A stretch of DNA of 64,000 nt from Hordeum vulgare subsp. vulgare. Its lineage: Eukaryota; Streptophyta; Magnoliopsida; Poales; Poaceae. Made by a program: the position numbers and the translations under genes. The stretch is from NCBI RefSeq assembly GCF_904849725.1, contig NC_058523.1, positions 204,255,689-204,319,688 of the forward strand, given 5' to 3'. Shown here one piece after another: positions 45,790-55,556 of the stretch. Position 1 is the stretch's first letter. Each line of letters begins with the position of its first letter. Under the pieces are notes generated by a model that was given only the letters and a program-made list of their open reading frames with translations, ran no database searches and was not told the origin of the DNA.

Positions 45790-46830
45790 GGGAAGGAATA
45801 CCCAGTGCAACGCCCAGTATATTTTATCAGCGAGGTGTTAACTCTTTCCAAACAGCGATACCCGCATTGGCAAAAACTGGTCTATGGGGTGTTTATGGCG
45901 AGTCGAAAACTTAAGCATTACTTCCAGGAGCACCCGATCACAGTGGTTAGTTCTGCTCCCCTTGGTGACATTATCCAGAATCGGGAGGCAACAGGGCGAA
46001 TCGCCAAATGCGCGATAGAGCTTGGGTCTCATCACATACAATATACTCCCCGCACAGCTATCAAATCCCAGGCACTAGTTGATTTCATTAACGACTGGAC
46101 CAAGCTACAGGCTCCGGAAGACCGGCCTGACCTTACCTACTGGACTATTTACTTTGATGGATCTAGGCAGCTGGAAGGCTCGGGGGCTGGTGTGGTGTTA
46201 GTATCCCCTCAAGGAGATAAGTTCTGTTACGTTCTCCGACTCATGTTTCCTTGCACTAATAATGCGGCGGAATATGAAGCTTTGCTTCATGGCTTGCGAC
46301 TCGCAAAAGAGATAAACCTAACACGAGTCAGGTGTTTTGGCGACTCCGATTTGGTGGCGCAACAAGTTTCGGGTACCTGGGACTCTCGGGATCCCATGAT
46401 GGCGGCTTACAGACGAGCTGTGTCTGACGTGGCGGGTTATTTTCATGGCTATCAGGTGGACCATATCGACCGGCGCCTCAAGGAGGCAGCTGATGCCCTC
46501 TCGCGACTCGGCTCACAGAGAAAACCGGTCCCCCCTAATGTTTTTCTGGATATCTTGCATAAACCATCCGTGGTTTTACCCTCAGAGGAGGAATTGGCGA
46601 TACCAGATCCGAGTCTCAGCTCGTGGCAGCTCTCCATGTCATTCCGGATTGGGTTCTCCCTTATCTGGCTTATCTCACTCGCGGCGAGTTACCCACCGAC
46701 GAAGTTTTGGCTCGCCAGATCGTTCGGCGCAGCAAATCCATGGTCATCATTAATGGCGAGTTGTATAACCGGAGCGCTTCTAGGGTTTTTCAGCGATGTG
46801 TCTCCCCCGAAGAAGCATGCGCGATCCTAA
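45790..46830 (+). pseudogene. Tat RNase H and second (archaeal-like) RNase H
   Basis: In frame with reverse transcriptase from its TAA on. The first part is the degenerate connection/RNase H (P-V-Y-F-I-S-E-V-L, R-Y-P-x-W-x-K-L-V-Y-G). From about 46140 comes a second RNase H with Y-F-D-G-S, G-A-G-V-V-L-V-S-P, N-N-A-A-E-Y-E-A-L, G-D-S-D-L-V and A-D-A-L-S-R-L-G. A duplicated RNase H is a recognised Tat trait. The frame is lost near 46610, just before integrase. The last 70 codons to 46830 are out of frame and not real protein. Confidence 0.85.
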
Positions 46831-47903
46831 ATGACATTCATTCCGGAGACTGTGGACATCACGTCGGGTCACGTTCTTTGGTATCAAAGGCTTTTCGTCA
46901 TGGTTTCTTTTGGCTGACGGCTCATGCAGATGCAGAAGACATAGTTCGTCGGTGCGAATGGTGCCAATGTTATGGGAGGCAGGCTCATGTGTCGGCTCAA
47001 GAATTGAGAATGATTCCCATTACTTGGCCTTTTGCAGTCTGGGGGCTGGACATGGTTGGTCCCTTTAAAATGTCCTCCAACAAGAAGACCCACCTATTGG
47101 TGGCGGTTGATAAATTCACCAAGTGGGTTGAGGCGGAACCTATTGGAGCTTGCGATGCGGAGACATCGGTCAAATTTTTGAAGAAGCTGATTTTCCGGTT
47201 TGGATATCCGCATAGTATTATTACTGATAATGGTACTAACTTGTCCCAAGGGGCGATGCAGGATTTTTGTCGTCGAGAACATATCCGACTTGATATTTCT
47301 GTGGTCGCTCACCCGCAATCTAACGGGCAAGCAGAACGGGCGAATCAGGAGGTCTTGCGAGGGATCAAGCCCCGACTCATGGTTCCCCTGGAAAGGACTC
47401 CAGGGTGTTGGGTTGAAGAGTTACCTTCGGTACTGTGGAGTATTCGGACCACCCCGAACCGGTCCACGGGATTCACCCCTTTCTTTTTGGTCTATGGAGC
47501 AGAGGTTGTTCTTCCTACGGACATAAGGCATGACTCCCTTAGAGTCGCCGCATATGTGGAGCAAGATAATGAGCTGGCGCGTCAAGATTCATTGGATGCC
47601 TTGGAGGAGGCGCGTGACCTGGCTGCGGCCCGTTCGGCTATCTACCAGCAAGATCTGCGGTGTTATCATAGTCGCCGGGTTAAGAGTCGGACCTTTCAGG
47701 AAGGCGACTTAGTGCTTCGTCTAATACAAGATCGAGCGGGCATGCACAAGTTGTCACCCCCTTGGGAAGGGCCGTTCGTCATCAGCAAGAACCTCCGCAA
47801 TGGCTCTTACTATTTGGTGGATCTTCGGCCTAATCGACCAACCACGGAGGCTGAGTCAACTCGCCCCTGGAATATTGCCCATTTGCGGCCTTACTACACT
47901 TAA
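46623..47903 (+). pseudogene. Tat integrase
   Basis: Inserts the cDNA into chromosomes. It is open from 46623 to the TAA at 47903, but shifted relative to the upstream pol frame, so counted as broken pol. The zinc-binding H-H-C-C domain (H-H-V-G ... C-E-W-C) lies near residues 78-117. The core triad is D near 143 (G-L-D-M-V-G), D near 202 (I-T-D-N-G-T) and E near 239 (G-Q-A-E-R-A-N). The C-terminal domain has D-L-V-L-R, W-E-G-P-F-V-I and an ending typical of Tat (L-R-P-Y-Y). Best preserved part of the element. Confidence 0.9.
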
Positions 47904-48007
47904 GCTCTTAAGCTTTACACTTTGTAAGTTTTTCAGTTTCATTATGAAGTAATAAAATATTCCCCGACTTGGGGGCTTCTCTATTAAAAAGCAAATTGTG
48001 TCATCCT

Positions 48008-48600
48008 GTTGCGACCGTATGAGTCGACAGAATCTGCATTTAGGGTGGGTGCACGAGCTTTCTGACTCGCCTCCCCCTGTTGCGACCTTATGAGCCGACG
48101 AAACCTACATTTAGGGTGGGTGCACGAGCTTTCTGACTCACCTCCCCCTGTCACGACCTTATGAGCCGATGAAACCTGCATTTTGGGTGGGTGCACGAGC
48201 TTTCTGACTCACCTCCCCCTGTCGCGACCTTATGAGCCGACGAAACCTGCATTTAGGGTGGGGTCATGAGCTTTCTGACTCGCCTCCCCCTATCGCGACC
48301 TTATGAGCCGACGAAACCTGCATTTAGGGTGGGTGCACGAGCTTTCTGACTCGCCTCCCCCTGTCGCGACCTTATGAGCCGACGAAACCTGCATTTAGGG
48401 TGGGTGCACGAGCTTTCTGACTCGCCTCCCCCTGTCGCGACCTTATGAGCCGACGAAACCTGCATTTAGGGTGGGTGCACGAGCTTTCTGACTCGCCTCC
48501 CCCTGTCGCGACTTTATGAGCCGACGAAACCTGCATTTAGGGTGGGGTCATGAGCTTTCTGACTCGCCTCCCCCCTGTCGCGACCTTATGAGCCGACGAA
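48008..48600 (+). repeat. 71-bp tandem repeat, about 8.3 copies
   Basis: Units start at 48008, 48079, 48150, 48221, 48292, 48363, 48434, 48505 and a partial at 48577 (one step is 72). Each contains gcgacc ttatgagccgac, a tttagggtgggtgcacgagc block and gactcgcctcccc. Copies differ by few bases, implying recent expansion or gene-conversion homogenisation. Position just after pol is usual for Tat satellites. Confidence 0.9.
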
Positions 48601-48914
48601 ATTACTGCTGCTATTCTTCGTTGTGGCATAGCCCTGAAGGTTTTAAGCCTTTTCTTTGTGATGCTTGTTGAAAATATATATAGTTTGCTTGTTTTCACAT
48701 ATGCTATTCTCAAGGCTTAAGACAGGAGGGTGACAAGAATTGTTTCATCCATGGCGAATTAAGCGCTATAAAAGACTCTTATAAAAGGCGGGTCAAATAT
48801 TTCAAATCGCCTTAAGGGCGATATAAAGGTTCTTGCAAGAGGTATCATCAAAAACAGTACTGACTTATGCAAAAGGGACCTATTACATGGCTCTCAGGCC
48901 AAACTCAATAAAAT
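48601..48914. mobile_element. Tat element: spacer between tandem repeat and antisense gene end
   Basis: About 310 bp of AT-rich non-coding sequence. I see no gene in it. A 3' end of the antisense transcript probably lies here. Confidence 0.5.
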
Positions 48915-51900
48915 TTACTTTGCTGGCGCCTCGGGATCATCCTGATGTGAGCTCTCGCCGACTTCGATTTGCAAGTCGCCCAATACCCAATTGCACTTGG
49001 CCAAAGCAGCAAAGTCATCTTCATCAGTCAGAATTGATGCCAGGTCTGCTTCCAAGTCGAAAGGATTCTTGGGTCGCCGAGGAGTTAGACTGGTCGTCAC
49101 GAAGGATGGCGGGCTGACCTTCTTGTTTCTGCTATCATAAGCTGCCTGGTATTTTGTTAAGTCAAGGCTTGCGGCAAGTTGAGTCGTAGCCAGCCGAGAG
49201 TCCTTGACGACTCGCTGATAGTCCTCTTCAACAAATTCGGACCCATCGTCCTTGAGCTGAGGAAAGCCTACAGCTACTTCTTCTACGTTGATTTCTGGGG
49301 CATATGCCAAACAGCGACTCAGGGCAGTCAGAATACCTCTCCGGGCGGCTGACCGAGTTAACTCGCCAATCTGAGGGGGAAGTGTGGATTAGCAGCCAAG
49401 CACCTTCTTGATGGAAGTGATAGGTTCTTTGGCACCCATCACAGCTTTAACTGTCAAGACACTACCTGTGTATAATTGCTCTGTCAGCGTGTAAATCGCC
49501 TTCAACATCAACACACGGTCTTCTTGAAGGTTGGCGGCTCTTAGACCTGAATCATGATGATTAGCGACTTATCATAAGTAAAACAAAAAAAGAGAGGAGG
49601 AGATCAAAGGTTTAAGTAAAGCTTACCAAAGACGGCTTGCGTCATGTTGGAGATATGACGATTTAAGCCGGACAATTCCTGTTGTACAGTGGCCAGCCTA
49701 GCTTCAGCTTTCTCTGCCCTCTTCAAGGCGGCATTTTGTTCAGCCTGAGCTTCTTTCAACTCGGACTTGAGTTTTACCAGTTCGGCCAAGGCCAATTGAC
49801 ATTTTTCCTCCGACTTAGCTCGGGCGTCTTGTTGTACAGCTAAGTTTTTCCTTAAATCGCCCAGCGCCGATTCGGTCTGAGCAAGGTTTTCCTATTGAAA
49901 GTTTAAAATAAGGGCAAGTCTCAGAATTACTGCAAAGCAATATCCCTGACACTGGGGGGCTAATGTATAATTTTTTCAGGTGAAATTATACAAAAATCGA
50001 GACCCGGCTCATCTTTTTACTGATGACCCGGCCCTTGGGGGTTACTCGTCGCGAAGTTTTTTCTAAATTTTCAAGACCCGGCTCATCTTTTTACTGATGA
50101 CCCGGCCCTTGGGGGTTACTGGTCGCGAAGGTTTTTTTAAAATTTTCAAAGACCCGACTCATCTTTTTACTGATGACCCGGCCCTTGGGGGTTAATGGGA
50201 ATAATATAAGTATAACAAAATTTACCTCATGTTTTTTGTTTAACATCTTCAGCAGGTTTTTCTCCATCTCATAGCTCGCCTCCAAGCGACTTGCAAAGCC
50301 AAAGCAGAGTTCCTTAAACTCCAAATTTGCGTAGTCGGAAAGTTTCGCCTTGGAGAGCCCAGACTCGGGAATGGCCTGAGAGGAGGATGCTACATGTTTG
50401 GACAAAACTGTCGCCGCCGGCTTAGAAAAGCCAGAGCCAGTAATAACTACAGCATCTGGGTCTTCTGTTGTCATCAATGGGTTCGGCGACTTAGAGGCAT
50501 CCATTGTTTCCTTCGGCGACTCAGGAAGATCCACTTGAATCACAGGCTCAGTCTGATCTGGATTGTCTTGAGTTGGCTTTGATTCTTTCATGGGTTCTGA
50601 AGTTGCATCAGGAGTTGATCCACTGGTTTTTCTTTTCTTGACTTGTGCCCTCACAAAAGGGAATAAGCACGTTAAGGAATTGAAAAGATCGTTATTCTCA
50701 AAAGTCGAGGCAAGGTTATCAAAAGACTTACCCCGGAACTCGAATCATTGGTGGAAGTGTTGACATCACTGAGTCGCCAGAAGTGGGAGGAGAGTTCTGC
50801 AAGAACTATACGTCAATAATACAGGCGGGTTACAAATGTGATCCAAAGAAGCATGAATAATGGTTACTCATAAAAGTACCTCGCTTGGCTTTCTTTTGTT
50901 CGTTGCTGGTAAGCCAGATACCAGATCGCCAGAGTGACTTCATGTTTTCCGGTTTGAGGCGTGTTGTGCTTTCTTCAGTAGGAAATTTGGGTCCAAATAA
51001 GCATTTGGATGTGAGAAGGGAACTTTCCCACAAATTCGCCTGGCCGGCTTAGGTGGAGAAGGAGATGAATCGGAGGAAACAGAAATTACCTCAACAGAGT
51101 CCTCTTGGCTTTCGTTATCTTCATTCTATTTCAAGGGAAGGAAGAGATATAAATACAAAGGCTAACAGTAATAGGTGGCGAGTGAAAAGAGAACGAATTT
51201 TTACCTCCGAAAGTGCATCACCGACTTGCGATTCGTCAACTTCGGATGGTTCGGCTGCAGCAGATTTGCCCTTACCCATGGTTTTCTTTAAGGGCGGCTT
51301 GACATTTTTCACGGCTTGCTTTTTGGGCCGCCTGGACCAGAACTTATCTCCTTTCTGAAATGGCATATATTACGAAACCACAATACAAATGAAGCATAAA
51401 GAATAAAGACCAAAGGCGGGTTAGGTTTGTTTACCTTGGGCGCCGGGTTAATTTTGCAGAAAGGCTTAAGGCCGATTTGGCCGCATTTTCCGGCAGGCTC
51501 GCCAGTCAGCTTTTTGATAATGGTCACAATATCCTTTTCCGTTAAAGCTGTGCGGAAATAGCATTGAGGATGATCCAGGGTGCCATCAAAATCACACATC
51601 AGACCATCTCGGCGGCTCACAGGGAGGATACGCCATTCAACCCAACAGCGGATTAGGTCGACCCCGGTAAGACCGTTGTTCGTCAAAGATCTTAATTCAG
51701 ATAGTATTGGGATGAATTCCGATTCTTCCTCCTCGGTAAGCTTGTCTGGAAGCTTGAAGTTGGTCGGAAGGCGATTTGGCCTATAACCCAGAAGCTTGTT
51801 CTCACCAGCAGGAGACGTCTCTTGACAGTAAAACCAAGACTCGCCCCAGCCTTTGGGATGGCTAGGCATGGTGAGTGAGGGAAATGGGTTGTCCCTGCGG

Positions 51901-52320
51901 CGCTGGACATTGACACCGCCGAGTTCCAAGCTGGGATCGTTATGGAATTCTGTTTGGCGATTCAGATGGAAGAAGTGCCAGAATAAGGGGACAGAAGGCT
52001 CGATCCGCAGATAAGCTTCACAGAGAACTTGGAATTGGCACAAATTACTTATGGAATTGGGTCCCAGATCCTGGAGACGGACGTTCATGAAAGTTAAGGC
52101 GTCCCTAAGAAACTTTGATCCGGGCGGCTTAAAACCTCGCTCCAGGTGTTCAACAAAGACAATTATCTCCCCTTCTTTGGGGTTAGGAAGATCTTCTCCG
52201 AATCCGGTGCGCCAGCCAATAACGTCCTGAGGATCCAAACTGCCCGTTTTCACATAATCGGCTAAAATGGAGTCGTCGACCTTGGTAGGAAGCCAGTCAC
52301 TCTTGAAGACGGCACCCATG
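48915..52320 (-). pseudogene. Antisense multi-exon gene of the Tat element
   Basis: Minus-strand gene with a putative gypsy-type transposon domain (Pfam PF04195 family by my reading) in its first coding exon. The ATG at 52319 follows an acceptor ttgtag by one base. Exon A is 52319-51435 (295 codons, ends aag/gtaaac). Exon B is 51354-51205 (exactly 50 codons, cag/aaagg to gag/gtaaaa). Exon C starts about 51125, where an indel near 50990 seems to shift frame. Later exons include 50653-50226 and a coiled-coil exon of about 49894-49627. The final part, ending at 48915, has acidic E-E-D-Y and D-D-E-D-D-F-A-A-L tracts. A TAA near 49392 may be intronic or a lesion. Similar antisense ORFs are known in Grande-type elements. 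Function unknown, perhaps nuclear. Confidence 0.7.
50001..50195. repeat. Three ~75-bp repeats inside an antisense-gene intron
   Basis: Copies begin gacccg(g/a)ctcatcttttt at 50001, 50075 and 50151, each with tgatgacccggcccttggg. They straddle the donor side of the exon ending at 50226 and are unrelated to the 71-bp repeat. Confidence 0.8.
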
Positions 52321-53214
52321 CTACAAATAAGTAAAGTATAATATTACATGCCTTGGACACCTACTCTATGGGATGAAATCGGTTCATTCAAACCCGCCAA
52401 ATACTTTGATTAAGGAAGGGTTTTGACCCACCAGATCTAAGGGCCGAGTTGGGTCACTATGGCGACTTATGGAAGTGGGGCTATTCCCAAGGGTTACGTT
52501 CTGAAGATGGTAAAGGCGTTTCATTTGAAGTACCAGGAGATGAAGACTATAAACAACTTTTTGCAAACAGTAAAACAAGGAATGGATCTACCAGACAGAT
52601 GCGAAAACCTAGAGAAAATGACTGGTCGCGAAAGTTTATTATCAGATGATGTCCATCGCTTGGTGAAAACATTATTTTCAAAGATTCACGAGTACAGCGG
52701 ATCGGTAAAAGTATTCGGAACATTAGTTATCCTATCGACACTCGTGCTAATCGATTCAGAGCAGATAACGTTTGTGCACAAGGAGCTTCAAGAACACGGC
52801 AATGGCGTAAGTTCAAGCGGAAAGTAAAACTACTCCTAAAGATAGGTGGAAGCCTAACCTGATATTGTCGGGTGAGAAGATCCTACGGTGATGGGGTTTG
52901 CCGGAGAAGCACGGGTGTCCCGTCGAGCGAAGAGGTTTCCGGCGGCGGCGAAGTTCGTGGTGAATGGCGAGGTGTCCGACGGCGATGCAGTCGACGATGA
53001 CGATGGTGGATGTGTAGGTTGCAGCACGAGAATGGATGACGGCGAAAACCCACAGGCGGTGCCGAAGCTCCTCGCGTGAAGGCCGAAAACACGGTCGGCG
53101 GTGGATCCCTCGGGGCGATGCGTTTTTCTCGCTGCGCCGGTGGGGAGGAAGGTGACAGGACTGGTAGGTGGGAAACGCCAGTTCTGTCCCCCCCCCCCCC
53201 CGGCATATTTATCA
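52321..53214 (-). promoter_or_regulatory. Promoter-like block, leader exon and leader intron of the antisense gene
   Basis: On the minus strand: TATA-like tgataaatatgcc (53214-53203), a G homopolymer, a GC/CT-rich leader, then a donor atcag/gttagg with exon end at 52859. The intron of about 538 bp has acceptor ttatttgtag (ends 52321). The ATG comes one base later. The leader is codon-free in style (long Ser/Pro/Arg frames from GC content). Promoter use is inferred. Confidence 0.55.
52459..52827 (+). CDS. 122-codon plus-strand ORF of unknown function
   Basis: Uninterrupted frame lying opposite the antisense gene's leader intron and outside any gag-pol domain. Composition looks protein-like: Lys/Glu-rich helices, a hydrophobic stretch near residues 80-100, few low-complexity runs. 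I recognise no family. It could be a captured fragment, an accessory ORF read from the genomic transcript, or chance. Codon-level conservation in other copies would decide. Confidence 0.35.
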   Translation: MATYGSGAIPKGYVLKMVKAFHLKYQEMKTINNFLQTVKQGMDLPDRCENLEKMTGRESLLSDDVHRLVKTLFSKIHEYSGSVKVFGTLVILSTLVLIDSEQITFVHKELQEHGNGVSSSGK

Positions 53215-53531
53215 GGGCAAGTACTGGAATCGAGGTGCCATGAGCGGGAACCGCCGGGGGATAAAAGATTCGCTATAAATGTGCGCCGAAAATTTCGGGA
53301 TAACAATGCTCTAAAGATCCATTGGAGTTGTGGCGGTCTTCCCGAAAAAAGAGGAATAAGAAAGGGCCAGTTAGTAATGATCTGGCGACTTAAGGGATTG
53401 TCAGTACCCAAAGGCGATGGCGGGTGTGCAGTTTTTTTTGACAGATGAAGAAAAATAGGGGATGAATCGCCTTTAATGGAGCAGAGGTATTGGCGTGAAG
53501 AAGAAAGGTTCAAGTCAATTTTGGGGCCTAA
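53215..53531 (+). mobile_element. Tat element 3' untranslated end and polypurine tract
   Basis: About 300 bp ahead of the 3' LTR. The purine-rich run aattttggggcctaa directly before 53532 is the probable polypurine tract. On the minus strand this is the region upstream of the antisense TATA box. Confidence 0.65.
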
Positions 53532-54018
53532 TGTTGGGGATGTAGCCTGCGGATGACCCGCCCTAGTTGGGCCGGGTTATCCATTGGGCGACTCATCTAA
53601 GTGTTTAGTTGGGCCTCATTTTGGTCGAATCAAGGTCGCATGACGAGTATGGCTCTTGGCGGGTCTCCCAGCTTTGGAAGATGGCGATTTAGAGATCGCA
53701 ATGGTCACGAGTTGTAAGGAGGAAGGAATCCTTGAAAACCCTAGGGAGTCGACCTGTATATAAAGGCGAGGTCCTGGGGGACAGAGGACGGGTTAGAAAT
53801 CATCGAGTGCTAGGTTTAGGCGTTTTACGCCTTCCTTGTAATCAAATCCATATCAATACACACCAAAGCAGGACGTAGGCTATTACCTCCTCAGAGGGGC
53901 CGAACCTGGGTAAATCGCCGTGTCTCTCCCGCTTAACCCCTTTGAGTCGCCACCAAGGTGTGATGGCTCCAGTACTAAGTCCTTTCACGAGGACATCTGC
54001 CGTGAAAAAACCATGACA
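53532..54018 (+). repeat. Tat element 3' LTR
   Basis: 487 bp, same length as the 5' LTR with about 13 substitutions and no indels. TATA box at 53757-53765. Followed by the second agtca target copy. Confidence 0.9.
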
Positions 54019-54524
54019 AGTCATATTTACAAAAACAAAATAGATCGAGTTCATACCAGCTTTTCCAGGCTCAGTCACTTCATCATATATCGTCATTATT
54101 GCCTTTCACTTGCACGACCGAACGATGTGAACAATAATAAGAGTGCTCGTGCATTGGACTAAGCTGGAATGTGCAAGCAAACACAAAGGAGAAGACAAAG
54201 TAATATGGCTCTTTGACAGATAAACAGATAAGCATGCGAGAGCCACTAAACATTGTAACCATGGTCTTCTACCTCGACCCAAAGAAAAAGAAAAGTATTT
54301 ACACGGGAAAGCTCCCAACAAGCAAAAGAAGAATGGAAAATATTTTTGGGTTTTCTCAAACTAGACAAACACACAAGAAGAAAACGAGAAAAAGAAATAA
54401 ACGAGCATGGATGATACAGTGGCAAAGTGTGAACACCGACTAACAAAGTGAAAGCATAAGCAAGAATGTAAAGTCGGTGAGAAACACGAACTCCCCCAAG
54501 CTTAGGCTTTTGGCCTAAGTTGGT
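54019..54524 (-). mobile_element. Sabrina-like internal region after the env-position ORF
   Basis: Continues the Sabrina-like 3' non-coding region. At 54491-54505 it contains actcccccaagctta, an internal duplicate of the polypurine tract, within a small hairpin (taagctt-aggc/gcct-aagtt type) immediately downstream of the ORF stop. Confidence 0.7.
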
Positions 54525-55547
54525 CTACTCCCATGGATGGTTCGGGCGATACCCAAAATCATAATGGGGGTTATACGGATGCGCTGCAGCCACTGCCTGA
54601 ATAGCTGCCTCACGGAGACGAGCAACCTTTGCCTCCCTCTCATACTCATCTGCCTCTCCTCTGGTTATGTAATATCTCTGTTTTACCTGAAAGTTAAAGA
54701 AGGCAGGAGCAGGAAGGGTAATATGGAAAACACGCTGTCGGTTAAATATTAAACGGTATAGGAGGGATTCATCATCCCTCTCAAGGAACTGATAGCGTGT
54801 CAAAGCGGTGTGATCAAGGAAAGCTGTATGGAGCGGGGGATCTCCTTCGCAGATGGGTACTCCAAGAAAATTTGCTATGCGAGTGGCATAGATCCCAACA
54901 AAGAAATCCCCTTCATTAGCATTATTATTCAGCCTCCTTGCTATCATAGCTCCCATGTTGAAACATCTATCACCCGTTACTGCGCTCTTAAGAATACTAA
55001 GGTCGGGTGCGCAGAGATGACAATGCTAAATCTTGCCATTAATGCATCTACCTATGAAGAGGGCAAAGCAATGCAACGCAGGAAAACGAATGCTCCCCAT
55101 GTTAGCCTGTGTAATATCTCTAGTTTCTCCGACAGTTATACCAAAGAAAAAATCTCTAACCGAAGATTTAGGAGGATCATTGAGACTACCCCAAATAGGT
55201 ATCTTGCAAATTCAGTTGAAATCCTCAAAATCCATGGTATACGATTTGTCATAGAGATCAAATAGTATGGATGTTTCATGGCCAGCTGAAAATTTGAATC
55301 TACGAACAAAAGAGGCAGTGAGAGTAACATATTGTTCACATTTATCGGAGATGAATTCTTCGAGTCCGACGTTGTGAACAAGTGTATCAAACTCGTCTTT
55401 GAAACCTGCCTCAATCATGAATTCATCAGAAGGACATTCACATGGTTGTACCTATGCGTTCCATGGTTGGTAAGGATCGGGCTCCCGAATTGCGAGATGG
55501 GGACCTTTCTTGCTTGAGGAACCACCTTGATAGTTTCTCCTGAACAT
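54525..55547 (-). pseudogene. Env-position ORF of the Sabrina-like element
   Basis: One frame of 341 codons from the ATG at 55547 (M-F-R-R-N-Y-Q-G-G) to the stop at 54525. It is interrupted by three in-frame stops (TAG 55454-55452, TGA 55214-55212, TAG 55028-55026) but no frameshift. It resembles the ORF that follows pol in plant Athila-like elements (Arabidopsis ORF-1-type/putative mobile-domain protein). It has a conserved central I-S-D-K-C-E-Q-Y, W-G-S-L, R-C-I-N-G-K and A-M-I-A-R-R-L-N-N-N, then a basic/acidic C-terminal tail. An acceptor tttcag lies nine bases before the ATG. Function is unknown. No clear signal peptide. Confidence 0.7.
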
Positions 55548-55556
55548 CTTCCTTTT

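Larger units (their letters stand above)
41002..54018 (+). mobile_element. Tat-lineage Gypsy element with antisense gene
   Basis: 13,017 bp with two 487-bp LTRs, target duplication agtca, and primer site next to the 5' LTR. Plus-strand gag, protease, reverse transcriptase, RNase H plus a second archaeal-like RNase H, and integrase. After integrase come a 71-bp tandem repeat and a multi-exon gene on the opposite strand. The second RNase H and extra ORF are known Tat/Grande-type traits. The LTRs differ at about 13 of 487 sites by eye (9 transitions, 4 transversions). With a commonly used grass LTR rate of 1.3e-8 per site per year this is roughly one million years. Confidence 0.9.

Noticed and set aside
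48008..48600. Regular direct repeats resembling a CRISPR array
   Set aside because: Units are contiguous 71-bp tandem copies without unique spacers, within a plant retrotransposon.
52854..53513. 219-codon minus-strand ORF
   Set aside because: Lies in the predicted TATA/leader region of the antisense gene. Ser/Pro/His-rich composition is what GC-rich leader sequence gives by chance, and it spans the TATA box.
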